Shown here piece by piece: positions 11,252-23,015 of a stretch of DNA of 64,000 nucleotides. How positions within the stretch are numbered: the first letter of the stretch is position 1; every line of letters begins with the position of its first letter. A program made the translations under genes and the position numbers. The stretch lies in NCBI GenBank assembly GCA_963921195.1, contig OY992537.1, positions 91,966,736 through 92,030,735 on the forward strand. The letters run 5' to 3'. The DNA comes from Pegoplata infirma. Its lineage: Eukaryota > Arthropoda > Insecta > Diptera > Anthomyiidae. The notes beneath the pieces are model-generated. The model did no database searches. It saw only the letters and a list, made by a program, of their open reading frames with translations, and was not told the DNA's origin.

Positions 11252-11485
11252 CACGTTCGCTGCCGCCATATATTATAAAAAAAGTTACTAGTGTGCCAAA
11301 AGTGTTTTTTTGTTTAAAAGTGTATGTTAAGTGTAAGTGAACCGTTCTGTGTCTTCAGTTTTACGTTTGTGTTGTTTTTTATGTGTTTTTAGAGTGTGAC
11401 CACCGGTGGGTCACGCGGCACTCAAGTGTTTAGTTTAGGAAAAAATTCTTGTGAACCACCGGTGGGTCACATGGCAGCGAACGTG
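11252..11485. mobile_element. piggyBac-like MITE, TTAA TSD
   Basis: The termini CACGTTCGCTGCCGCC and GGCAGCGAACGTG are inverted repeats, flanked by TTAA on both sides (11248-11251 and 11486-11489), as expected for the piggyBac superfamily. At 234 bp it cannot encode a transposase. It contains two copies of the palindrome-rich word ACCACCGGTGGGTCAC (11400-11416 and 11456-11471). Confidence 0.8.
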
Positions 11486-11658
11486 TTAAATTTCGATTAA
11501 GATTCTAGGTTTTATGCGTATTAAAGGATTAACTCCGTATTTTCGTTGCACGGACCGAATTAAAAAAATCAATTGTGTTGCTTATGATAAATATTTCAAA
11601 ATGTTGACAAATATTGTAAAAATAGTAAATCTAAAAAAATATATTTATTGTTTTCAAT

Positions 11659-12033
11659 CAGGGTTGGCAACCGATACCCATCTAGAATAACGGTATTTGG
11701 CTATTGTACCGCAACCAATAAAGATATGGACATTTTTAAAAACTATTATGAAAGCTTATGAAATTTCTAGTATTTTAAATGTGTCACTTCGTGTTTCTAC
11801 CGGTTCGTTTTCGAAATATAGGTCAATACCTTTATAATACCGTTTGAAACGGGATTATAACGGTATTGGCCTATATAACTAAAACGAACCGGTAGAAACA
11901 CGAAGTGACACATATAAAATACTAAAAATTTCATCAGCTTTCATAATCGATTTTGAAAATGTCCATATCTTTATTGGTTGCGGTACAATAGCCAAATACC
12001 GTTATTCTAGGTGGGTATCGGTTGCCAACCCTG
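11659..12033. mobile_element. hAT-type palindromic MITE
   Basis: The termini are CAGGGTTGGCAACCGATACC and its inverted copy, with a perfect 8-bp duplication TTTTCAAT (11651-11658 and 12034-12041). Nearly the whole 375 bp is one inverted repeat centred near 11847, with arms of about 180 bp, so it could fold into one long hairpin. The CAGGG terminus and TSD length fit hAT. Confidence 0.88.
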
Positions 12034-12700
12034 TTTTCAATTCATAAAAGTGTGCACAAATAATGTTAAAAATGCCTTGCAACGTATTGCTGTTGACTAC
12101 GTTTCATCAGATGAAGATGTTGAGAATGATAATATAACAGGTGCTTTATATCTTACTAGCTTACCATCCCGGTACTTCGTTACCGGTTGTATTGAATACC
12201 GGATAATAGAAAGATCAGAATAACTCTATCGATTTCAAAAAAAAATCCCCTATGTTGTCTTTGTTTTATTTACATGTGGACGTTTAAGTTTTTCATAAAA
12301 TAATATTTCAATGAATAATTTAAACAATAAAATGTGAATAACTTTGCTGGTACTTTATAATGTTAGTTCCGGTGAAAAAAGATATTGACAGTTTTCGAGC
12401 CCTTATATCAGGTTATATTTGATTTTGAGTGAATAAATATTTCAGTGAAAAAAGAAATTAGAATAAAAATAAGTTTGAGAGAAAAAAACATATAGAGAGA
12501 AAAATATGGAATAAAAAAAAAGTTAAATACGAAAAGTTTAAGTAAAAAGCATCATTCCATATTGTTCCCTGCTCTATTCCAGTTTGTTCCCCGTTCTACT
12601 CCATTTCATTTCCAATTCCATCTCCTTTCGTTCCATGTAAGTTTATTCATCTTCGTATAATATGCGTTAAAGAAATAAAAATTTCTATTTTCTTTATCTT
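12034..12700. other. Unassigned DNA
   Basis: AT-rich sequence with no recognised repeat or protein. A frame around 12011-12223 overlaps the MITE end and has no known domain. Confidence 0.4.
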
Positions 12701-12799
12701 ATAGATATGAAAAGTACCAATTTTCACCACTTTCAACAGGTACCCCTTTTTATCCTAAAATTTTAAAATATATCCTTCTCTTGGGTGTTATTTCTGGGG

Positions 12800-15125
12800 A
12801 TTTTAGTTTAATAGTTAGATAGGTAAAAATAACCATTTGCGTTTTCCCATTAAAATTAAATTTTCCAAAAACTGTTTTTTTTTGTGCTAGGTGATCCTAT
12901 ATTTAAAATATCAAGTTTCTGAACCATTATTTCAAGAATAACCAAATTTACTCTTTTTATACCCTTTACGATCGGTCGCGACTCTTAGAAACAAAATTTC
13001 CAAAAAGAACTTTTCCAAAATATTTGTTCACTAAACGATCAAGCATTCAAAATTTCAATGCCTAGGATCACTACTTCATGAAAAGTCTAAAGTATCAAAA
13101 ACACCTTTTTACAACTCTAGAAACGGAATTTTTTTAAATTACTTTAGCAGAATGTTTTTTTTTTCATCGAAGGCCCCTACATTTCAAAATTCAAGCTTCT
13201 AAGGTCATTATTATAGAAACAAAAAAAAGGACCAAAAGCACACTTTCTAACCCCCGTTAGAAACGGAATTTCCATAAAGTACCTATCCAAAATGTTTTTT
13301 ATTCACCGAAGGATCCTTCATTCCATATTTCAATTTTCCACTAAGAAGTGGAATTTCCATAACGTGTTTTGCCCAGAATGTTTTTTTACCAAATTCTCCG
13401 ACATTACAAATTTTTAGATTATAGGTTAAATTTTTCAGGAAATATAAAAAGTTTCTAAGATTATTATTCCAGGAAATAGAAAAGTACCAAATAGTTTACT
13501 TTCGGTACTATTTATAAATGGTACTTTATATAAAAGGCACTTTTTTATAAAAGGTACCTTTTATTAAAGATACTTTTTATAAAAGGTACTTTTTATAAAA
13601 GGTACTTTTTATAAAAGGTTTTTTTATAAAAGGTACTTTTTATAAAAGGTACTTTTTATAAAAGGTACTTTTTATAAAAAGTACGTTTTATAAAAGGTAC
13701 TTTTATAAAAAGTACTTTTTATAAACGGTACTTTTTATAAAAGGTACTTTTTATAAAAGGTACTTTTTATAAAAGGTACTTTTTATAAAAGGTACTTTTT
13801 ATAAAAGGTACTTTTTATAAAAGGTACTATTTATAAAAGGTACTTTTTATAAAAGGTACTTTTTATAAAAGGTACTTTTTATAAAAGGTACTTTTTATAA
13901 AAGGTACTTTTTATAAAAGGTACTTTTGATAAAAGGTACTTTTTATAAAAGGTACTTTTTATAAAAGGTACTTTTTATAAAAGGTACTTTTTATAAAAGG
14001 TACTTTTTATAAAAGGTACTTTTTTTAAAAGGTACTTTTAATTTTACTTTTATTGTGCAAAAGGTAGTATTCCACATTCCAAATTTCAGGTGTCTAGGAA
14101 AATTATATTAGGAAATATAAAAAGTACCAAAAGTACAATATTTTACCCCCCTATGAAACGCAATTTCCAAAAAGTATTTTTTCCAGGATGTTTTTTCACT
14201 GCAGGATTCTACATTCCAAATTTGAAGTTTCTATGCCCATTATTTCAAGAAATAACAAAAGGTACTAAAAGTACATTTTTTACCACATTGACCCCCCTTA
14301 GAAACCAAATTTGCAATTTTTTTTTTTTTTTTCAGCAGAGGATCCTACATTCCAAATTTCAATTTTGTAGACCATTATTTCTGTAAATAAAAAAAAGTAC
14401 CAAAAGTACACTTTTTTACCCATTTTACCCCCGTAGAATCAACATTGGCAAAAACCCTGCCTTAGTGATTTTTTTTTTCCGGGAGGTGAACCTACATTGC
14501 AATTTTCAAGTTTCTAGTATCATTATTTAAGGAAATGTAAAAGGTACCAAAAGTACAGTTTTGTACCCTTTTTACCCCTTTGAATCATCATTGGCAAAAA
14601 TCCAGCCTTAGTGTATCTATATTCCGGGAGGTTAGCATATCGTCCAAATTTCAAATCTCTATGACCATTATTTCATGAGATATATAAAGTACAAAAAGTA
14701 CAGTTTTTTACCCTTTTTACCCCCTTAGAATCAACATTGGCAAAAGTCCAGCATTACAGGATCTACATTCCGGGAGGTGAACCTACATTCCAAATTTCAA
14801 GTCTCTATAACCATTATTTCATGTGATAGAAAAAGTACCAAAAGTACAGTTTTTTACCCTTTTTACCCCCATAGGATCAACATTGGCAAAAGTCCAGCCT
14901 TACAGGATCTGCATTCCGGGAGGTGAACATACAGTCCAAATTTCAAGTCTCTAGGACCATTATTTCATGAGATATAAAAAGTACCAAAAGTACAGTTTTT
15001 TACCCTTTTTACCCCCTTAGAATCAACACTGGCAAAAATCCAGCCTTAGTGGATCTATATTCCGGGAGGTGAACCTACAGTCCAAATTTCAAGTCTCTAG
15101 CTTCTGGGGTTTGGGCTGGGCGATG
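12800..15125. repeat. 146-bp tandem repeat array
   Basis: The clearest units carry CCGGGAGG at 14479, 14624, 14770, 14916 and 15062, spacings of 145, 146, 146 and 146. Each unit contains CATTCCAAATTTCAAG, CTCTA..ACCATTATTTCA, GTACCAAAAGTAC and TTTTTACCCCC. Units upstream of 14340 are increasingly diverged but still recognisable back to about 12890. The GTACCAAAAGTAC part has expanded into the 16-bp minisatellite at 13518-14040. Confidence 0.8.
13518..14040. repeat. 16-bp minisatellite
   Basis: About 32 near-identical copies of AAAGGTACTTTTTATA. Rare one-base variants occur, such as ACTATTTATA, ACTTTTGATA and TACGTTTTATA. It lies inside the 146-bp array. Confidence 0.95.
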
Positions 15126-15340
15126 ATGAATCAGTCAATAAGTCAGTCAGTCAGTCAGTCAGTCAGTCAGTCAGTCACATTACTCTTTTATATATATAGA
15201 TAACTCAAAAAGTAATATGTATCACATCAATTTATTTACAATATTTTAAACAGATTCTGAAGATGAGCAAATCAAGATCATTCGCTTAAGACGTAAACGT
15301 GTTCATAACTCTGTATCCACTAAAAGATTTTTAATTTCGT
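15126..15340. repeat. AGTC microsatellite and flank
   Basis: A run of TCAG/AGTC repeats at 15133-15176 closes the 146-bp array. It is followed by TTTTATATATATAGATAAC and about 150 bases without recognised features before the retrotransposon. Confidence 0.75.
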
Positions 15341-15366
15341 TTTATTATTAATATATATTTAATCCT

Positions 15367-17625
15367 TTAATTCCCAGTGGAACATAGGGCCGCAACAAAT
15401 GTTCTCCATTGTATTCTATCAGTAGACATTGTTTTCATTTCACTCCAAGACACACCATGCTCGTTCAACTCGTTCTCAATTTGGCGTCTCCAAGTATTCG
15501 CAGGTCTGCCAGGTCTTCTGGATCCTTGGGGGTTATATTCAACGGACTGTCGAGTTAAATCATTCGCTGGCTTTCTCAGCCAACTGAATTTACGCAATCG
15601 GATATTCATGTTTAAAGGGACTTGATTTGATAAGTTCCACAAGTCCTGATTTGATATTGTGACAGGCCAGAATATCCTATGTATACGCCTGAGGCAGCGG
15701 TTTACAAAAGCTTGCATACAACTCATTTCCCGACTCGAAATATTCCATGTTTCACAGCCATACAGAAGCACAGATTTCACGTTGCTATTAAAAACTTTAA
15801 TTTTGGTGTGATTTGAAATATTCTGCGATCTCCAGAATTTATTAAGCGTGCCATATGCTTGTTTCGCCTTACACAGTCTATTTTGTATATCTTCTTTGCT
15901 GCCCCCGCTTTTTGAAATAATACTCCCCAGATAGCAAAAGTTTTCAACATCGTCAATGGGTTGGCCCGAAAGCTGAAAGTTCGTATTGCATGAGGAATTT
16001 ATGCGCATTGATTTAGTTTTGTTGATATTAATTTTTAAGCCCGCTTCGGCAGCACGTGTAGCAAAGGCTTGAATCTTGGATTGCATGCTAGAGAAGCGGT
16101 GGGATAGAAGATAGACGTCATCTGCATAATCAATATCATCTAACCTATCATGAAGGCCCCAGGAAATACCATGATGTATATCCATACAGTGGTTCATAAC
16201 TACGTCAAGTACTATGTTAAACAGTAGTGGAGACAAAACACAGCCTTGACGAACTCCTACGTTTACTTTAATGGGTTTGCTTGCTGAACCCTCATGAAGT
16301 ATGGAACACACTGCGTTGTTGTATAGCTCCTTAATGAGATTGATTAACTTTTCGGGAACTCCTTTGCATCTTAGAGCTTCCCATATCGCATAGTGTTGTA
16401 ATGTGTCGAACGCACGTTTGAAGTCAACAAACACTAAGTACAGAGGTGAGCGCCATTCAACCGACTGTTCCACAATTACCCTCAAGCTGTTGATATGATC
16501 GATACATGACTTGTTTGGCCTAAAGCCCGCTTGTTCTCGTCTTAGCTGTGGTTCAATAATGGATGAAATGCGGTTATGCAGGATGTGGGCTATGATTTTG
16601 TTTACGATATTCAAAAGAGTAATACCCCTCCAATTGGAGCAATCTTGCAAGTTTCCTTTTTTTGGAAGTTTAATTATAAGGCCTTCTCTAAGATCATCAG
16701 GAATTTTCTCGTTTAACCAAAAATATGAAATAAGGGGTTCTAGTAATGTGGCTGTTAGGGTGATGTCTATTTTCAAAATCTCTGGAGGTATTCCATCAGG
16801 GCCTGCAGATTTACCGGACTTCAGACTTCTAATTGCAGCTATTATTTCTTCAGATGAGGGTCTTGCTATGTTTATATCGTTTCGTACGTTATTCATATGA
16901 TGCATTGGCTCGCAATCACATATTGTTGTAGATTCTGTCGGATTAACCGACAACAGTTTAGTGTAATAATCCTCCCACAGCTCCAACTGTTGATCTTTGG
17001 CATAGATCAATTCGCCCTGATCATCCCTCAGGGGCTTAATAGTGTGGTGGCTATGGCCGGAAATCTCCTTCGTAATACGATACAGGTCTTTGGATCGACC
17101 CGTTTGACTGGCAATTTGTGCGTCTTTGGCTAAATTATCAGCCCACTTTCGCTTATCTTCCCTTGCACTACGTTTAACTTTTCGGTTCTCCTCTTGGTAT
17201 TTACGTTGTTCATCTTGTTTAGATTGTGGAGTTTTAGCATTATTAACTTTAGTTTTTGCTTGCTTTCTAGATTCTATTTTTTGCCATGTATTATCGGATA
17301 TCCAGGGCTTGTTGGTTTTTCTAGCGTAACCTATTTCACTTTCTGCCGTCTCAATAAATGTTGACTTTACACCTTTCCAATATACATCTATATTTTGTTG
17401 GGGAGAAATTGAAAGATTAGCTGCCCTGTTCCTCAAAGCATTAGAAAACTGAAGAGAGACCTCAGGGTTTTCAAATTTTTGTAGGTCAAATCTTCTTCTG
17501 CTGAGGGCTGGTTTACGTTTTACAGCTTTTAACTTAAATCGGACTTCAGCTACCATTAGGTGATGGTCACTACCAACATCTGCACCTCTCTTGTTTCTTA
17601 CGTCCTGAAGTGACCCTCTCCACAT
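15367..17625 (-). pseudogene. RTE-like reverse transcriptase (C-terminal part of ORF)
   Basis: A frame of 752 residues. Near its N-terminus GSDHHL (residues 18-23) is the last catalytic motif of the APE-type endonuclease, showing that the frame starts inside that domain and that its first Met is not the true start. Reverse transcriptase motifs follow: GKSAGPDGIPPE (271-282), the first catalytic Asp in FVDFKRAFDT (399-408), RQGCVLSPLLF (459-469) and the catalytic YADD (500-503). The C-terminus has RRIHRIFWP and GRPANTWRR motifs seen in related elements. It would copy element RNA at the nicked target. The frame is intact to its stop at 15367 and only the link to the upstream frame is lost. Confidence 0.85.
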
Positions 17626-17630
17626 CCTGC

Positions 17631-18482
17631 TTATCGCAAAGTGCGATCACTTTGATTTTCGGTTATATGATCTGGGGACACCCAAGTAACTTTGTGGATA
17701 TTCTTGTGGGGGAATAACGTACCACCCAAAACCAAGTTAAAATTATCGCATAGTTCAACAAGCCTTTCTCCGTTGTCTGTCATGCGGCCAATACCATGCT
17801 TGCCCATTACGCTTTCTCTGCTTGTGTTGTCACAACCAACCTGTGCGTTGAAATCACCCATTAGAATTTTAATATCACCGTGATTGATACCGTTAATTAC
17901 ATTTGTCAACTTACTGTAAAAGCTATCTTTTTCTTCATTTTCTGCGCCTTCTGTTGGAGCATAGCATTGAATGCAGCTTAGGTTTCTTGCACGTGTTCTA
18001 AACCTTGCAACAATTATTCTGTCCGTATGTGGTTGCCATTCAATGAGAGCGTTTTTTGCCTCTTTCGAGAAAAGAAAACCAACACCACTTGCTCTAGGTT
18101 GACCGGATGCTTTGCCAGAGTAAACTAATGTTAAACCGCTAGATGTTATATGTTCACCGCTATCTGGCCAACGTATCTCGCTCAGTCCCATAATAAGCAT
18201 GTTGTAGTTGTTGAACTCGTTCTCGATTTGCGCGAGCTTAGTAGTCTCTAGCATGCTTCGAACGTTCCAAGATCCAAATCGTGTCCTTTTTTTCATTCCA
18301 ATAGTCGTCAACGGGGGGTTTGAATTATTATTCATGTTATCATTTACATTTGTATAGGTTTCAGTAATCAGTTTAATTTCAGAGAGAATAAGTGATTGAC
18401 CTATAGCTCTCCTAGGCTGGTGCTGGGGCTGCCAGCTAAGCCACCAGCCTGGCTTGATGAAAGTCAATAGCAAACTTAGCAT
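17631..18482 (-). pseudogene. RTE-like APE endonuclease (N-terminal part of ORF)
   Basis: A frame of 283 residues matching apurinic-endonuclease-like nucleases of non-LTR elements, which nick the target DNA. Visible motifs are GSWNVRSM (Asn 73), SEIRW (Glu 102), CYAPTEG (Tyr 174) and MGDFNAQVG (Asp 210, Asn 212). It ends prematurely after HITENQSDR. The sequence GATCGCACTTTGCGATAAGC has two extra bases relative to a reading that continues into the downstream frame. Residues 1-60 look like leader translated in frame, so the real start may be the internal Met near residue 63. Confidence 0.85.
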
Positions 18483-18710
18483 ATATGCCTACTTCCCGAG
18501 ACGTCATCTTTTAAGACCATTCGGACATGCTAAAGACCGTCGCTCAAATTCGCTTCCACCTCAACAGAGGTGGTCCCCAGGGAGTACCACGAGGAGGCCA
18601 CTGCCATAGCAATGGGATCAGCACGCTGACCTACGAGTCGACTTGGAGTGACTTACTAAGGATAGTGGGAACACTTTACCTTATACTTGTCAATTTTAAA
18701 GATGACAAGT

Positions 18711-18935
18711 CTTACTAAGGAACGCTTTAACCATTTTGCCTTACACACTCCCATACTCCCCATTTTTTTATTATTAATGAGTGTTTAATATTATTATTTT
18801 AATAATTTTGTCCTTAATATTGTTTATTGTTTTCTTTTTATTGTTGTCTAATTAAAAACAAATGTGTGAATTTAATAAAATCCTTTCAACATATTTTTAC
18901 TTTTTTATTTTGTGAAAGCACGTATGGTTGCGGTT
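18711..18935. other. Unassigned AT-rich flank
   Basis: No coding or repeat signal. CTTACTAAGGA occurs at 18652 and again at 18712 and may mark the 5' junction of the retrotransposon. Confidence 0.35.
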
Positions 18936-19669
18936 CCCAGCAAAACTTAGATTACCAAATAAGGTATAAAATAAGGTATATGATCTCTTATTTTATACAT
19001 TGCAGCATTGATGATTTTAACAGGCGATGAGACTCAAAGTAATGCATCCACATTATCACATAGAATACCAGTAAGGTATAAAATAAGTCATAAATTTATA
19101 ACGAAGAATACCAGTAAGGTGTAAAATATATGATATTTTATAGGTTACGAGTAAGGTATATAATATAGCATACCAGAACGTAATATATAAGGTGTTACGA
19201 GTAGTAAAAAAGTAATTTTGTATTAAATTTACTCACGTGATTGTAAGTGAGTGTAAGTAGATATAATATGCTAGTGAGTGTGTGTCGCTAGAAATTTCTT
19301 GTCGTGAGCCCATCTCTAGTTTAAACTTATGCATTTTTTTATAAAATAATTATTTTTTATGTTATTGTAATGCATTATGCATTTAATTCTAAATAATGCA
19401 TTATTTCAAACTTTCAACTAATACATAATGTAACCAAATATAAGTCATCCATAATTTAATGTTTAGAAATTACAAATATGAAATACATTTTTTCCAATAA
19501 TTATGCATTACATAGCAAATTATTAGTAATGCATTATTTTTCACTTTAAAATAATACGTTGTGGAACAAATGTTTGGTAAGACATCCTAAAATAATGCTA
19601 CAAATAAGGTATATACATTACCTGGTAATGTGTTATATAATCACTACCCATTACCAAAGTTTTGCTGGG
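18936..19669. mobile_element. TIR element with CCCAGCAAAA termini
   Basis: The left terminus CCCAGCAAAACTTAG and right terminus AAGTTTTGCTGGG are flanked by TT (18934-18935 and 19670-19671). The core has iterated words AAGGTATAAAATA (left) and AATGCATTA (right). Inside it (about 19240-19320) is a fragment of the CTCACGTGATTGTAAGTGAG element whose best copy is at 43848-44305. The sister element is 51475-51930. Confidence 0.75.
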
Positions 19670-19846
19670 TTCCCAGCCAATATATTTTTTTCGACTCTTG
19701 CACCGACAGTTTCAGTGATTTTAAAAATTTGGATATACTTCACTTTTATGATACGAAATTGAGAGATTTTTATTTATTCTCGAGATAGTGAGAAACTGTT
19801 TTTTGCTTTTATTAAACCATGTAATTTTTTTTTTTTTTTTTTTAAT

Positions 19847-20901
19847 AATTGAATAGTTCATGCGAATAAAGACGAATAGACCATTTGTAGAATTTTACAG
19901 GGGACAATAAAAACGCAGGAAACGGTTAAAAAATAATATTTTTGTCAACTTTTTGGTATTAGCTTAAAGGTTTAAGTCACATCTACCTATATACAAAATT
20001 TTAGTAAGGTATTCGAAAGAGAACTTGCCAAAAATTGAACTTAAATTTTTTGCTTAAATGGAAAAAGGGCGAATATCCAAAAAAATGTATTGAAATTTGA
20101 ATAAAAATGTGTTATTTTGCAGCAGATTTTGACTACATTTTAACGAGACTTGCAAAACTTGACGAACTATGGTTGGTATTTGTTTGTAACACTTTAAGGA
20201 CTTCGAGGATACACTATTTAAGGATTGCAAGGACATGCAAAAAAAATTTTTTTTTTTAATTTTTTTTTAATATTCCTGTCTTATGATGCAGTAGTAATTC
20301 TTTATGACACTAAATACATTTTTAGAAATTATAATATTAACCCTTGACTGCATATTACGATGTAACATAAAAGGACGTGAAAAAATTTTTGTTTTTTATT
20401 CCTGACATTGGTTAATTTGTTTGTATGTGCTAAGATTGTTTTTTTTGTGTACAATTTCAAATTTTAGCTAATATCAATTTTAAACTCGCAGCTAAATAAT
20501 TTTTATATAATATTTTGTTAAGGATGGATATTCGCCCTTTTTGCTTTCCACACTTTAAAGTCTTATAACTCAAGAACGGTAAAATTTTTTGCCAATATAA
20601 TAAGTGTGGTTTGTTCCTCGTAATGTTCTTTTAACACATTGTTACCGAAAGTAAAATTTTTGTATGTTTTTGTGTTGTATTTAATCAAAATTGTGCGTTA
20701 GTTCACTCCCAATTTAAACAAAAATATAAAAATATACGAATTATTGCACTTTTAAAGTCATTTTTTTAGCCTTAAAAGTCAAAATTTCCCCAAAATTTCT
20801 GCATAGGATTGTAGGGCTCTGCTAATAAAATGCATTTATGCAAAAAAACGTGTTTGCGAAAAAGTGGTCTATTCGTCCTTATTCGCATGAACTATTCAAT
20901 T
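19847..20901. mobile_element. Foldback (inverted-repeat) element
   Basis: The left arm begins AATTGAATAGTTCATGCGAA and continues AAAGACGAATAGACCA; the right arm is its inverted copy ending at 20901. An inner inverted pair, GGGCGAATATCC (20066) and GGATATTCGCCC (20525), extends the symmetry. No clear target duplication is seen and no coding frame. Confidence 0.65.
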
Positions 20902-23015
20902 GTTTAATTTTAATCATGAAAATATTTAGTTTTCGACCCACTTTAGAAAAATACGTAAGGAAGTTTTTAAATGGTTAATGCAAGTATATTGCAAATATAT
21001 ATAACAAAACAATTAATCACTATGATGTTTTAATACTATATTTGATTAAAAATTCAAAAAAAGAATTTTCGCCCTTCTCTAATACACACGTATAGGTGTT
21101 TAATGATCTCTCATATTAGCTTCAAAGTTCTTAAACACTATATCTAATAAAGAGGAGTTCTAATAAAGACGAGTTTTCAATATTTTAAATAAATTAAGCT
21201 ACCCAAATCGGTGACACGTAGCGCAGCTTCCCTAATATCTGCGTGTTTAAAATCTAAAAATACGTCTAGCAGGACATCCGCCATGTTCATATAAAATTTC
21301 GTTGAAGTCCATTGAGCCAATTTGAAATAGCGTGCTGAATTTCGTAATTATTCAAAATCAATATATAATGAGCTATCTGCTTAAGTTGATTAATTTCAAA
21401 TAAAAATGTTGAGCTATCTGCTGTAACTCAGCGAATAATACGAATTTTTACAACCAAAGCACATGTAAAATTTAGTAGTAATTATTAATTAATATTGTAG
21501 AAGGTCGACCAATAAAAAATTAAAAAATACGCAAATGAAACGGTTTTTTTGCTCTCCTGAAAAGTTATGTTTTTGCAGATAGCTCAAATTGAATATAGCT
21601 TCACGATATACAAAACTATTCTTGAAAATTCTTTAAAATCAATTAATTTTTTTACCAAATTCTATTTTTTTTTTTTTTAATTTTTGTCTCTTATTTTCCC
21701 ACAACTAGTCGGGTTTACATAACTTTAAGTATCTTTCAATAGTATTCTTTGTACAAAAGTTGGAAAATAGTTTCCATTTACTATTTTTGTTATTTTCTCG
21801 ATTTTGTTTTTTTTTTTCAGTTTCATGTAAATAAACTACTGACATACACACAATCTTTGCAAAAAAAAAAATATATAATAAAAATAAAAGTAATAGAAAA
21901 CTTAAATTATAGAAAAGCAAAAGATATTGTCAAGGGTATAGTTTTGATATAAAATAAAACTTGACCTATTTGGCTCGTTTACAGGTTTTTAGTTTTTTGT
22001 AAACTTCATAATGAAAATGTTAATTTCACTGCTGCGTATGCTTTTAGGGTGCGTCTGTCTATTTAAAAAAAAAAAAACTTTTGACTTATTTTCAATTAAA
22101 TGTATTACTTAAATTTTAAGAAGGTCTCCTAAGTGACTGATTTACAAAATGTATTTCGATTATAAATCGGTTATTAAGGTCATTTAACACAAATTGGAAG
22201 GCGACGCACAATGATTCGTTAACATATAACGAGTAGGCAAAATCTGATTACTGGTTGCAGATTTCTGAAATTTGGTACCCTAGAATAAAATCAAGAAAAA
22301 AATTGATACTTTTTAGAAATATGCTGAAATCGACCCTTAAACAAAAGTTGTTAATATATCCTTTTTAAAAAATAAAAGTCTTAATATAATTTTAACACAA
22401 AACAAGTAAGAGTATTAAATTCGGTTGTACCGAATATTTTAAACCTTCCAACATGTTAAAATTTATAAAAAAATTCCAGGGCCGTTTTTTTAGTAGGAGG
22501 CTTACCTTCCCCATCGTACCATCGTACCACTTTAGTAATACCATTTTCTCATTATTTTAATGATTTTTTAAACCCACTCCCACAAAAGGGGTCGGGCCGA
22601 AAATAAAATTTTTTTTTAGTTCCATGGGTCTAAATGCAAAACATTCAACTTCTTCAGACATAAAAAGGTTTCATTTGTTTACAGCGGCGGGTACAGCTTT
22701 TGAATTTACAGGGGGGGGGGGGGAATTAGTATTTTTTACTACGAATAAAAAAAACATAAACTCACCGCTGTCGGACAAGCAAAAACAAATGATACTTTTT
22801 TTTGCAGAAAAGGAAAGCTATAAAATCATAAAATTTAGTAGATTTCCCCAAACCATTGCAGCCTATTTTTCAATTAAAAAATTAAAGCCCTCCTTAAAAG
22901 TTTTTTTTTAACCTGATAACGCTTTTAGGCTGGTGTCTAATTTTAAAAAAGTTGCAGGTCGCCACCTCAGTTTGACTATATAAGCTAACAATTAACGAAA
23001 AAGAAAACAAGAATT
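20902..23015. other. Unassigned DNA with repeat relics
   Basis: Contains TTGAGCTATCTGC words (21370-21600, inverted relative to 9696-9880) and a dispersed-repeat relic with ATTCGGTTGTACCGAAT near 22418. There is a 13-base poly-G run around 22711-22723. No protein in this stretch is recognisable; frames around 22624-22911 are low-complexity. Confidence 0.45.

Larger units (their letters stand above)
15330..18710 (-). mobile_element. RTE-like non-LTR retrotransposon, near full length
   Basis: Read on the minus strand: a 5' leader (about 18710-18483), an endonuclease frame (18482-17631), a reverse transcriptase frame (17625-15367) and a short AT-rich 3' end without a long poly-A. The two frames were one protein of roughly 1,030 residues, now split by a frameshift at about 17630. 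Clade RTE or a close relative such as RTEX is inferred from APE endonuclease plus RT in one ORF, the CVLSPLLFN motif and the C-terminal GRPANTWRR stretch. Exact ends and TSD are not resolved. Confidence 0.8.

Noticed and set aside
16511..17329. Plus-strand frames of 67-129 codons
   Set aside because: Antisense shadows of the RTE-like reverse transcriptase.
22711..22723. Poly-G run as a functional G-quadruplex or gene feature
   Set aside because: A single short homopolymer in unassigned DNA; nothing around it supports a role and it may be a sequencing length error.
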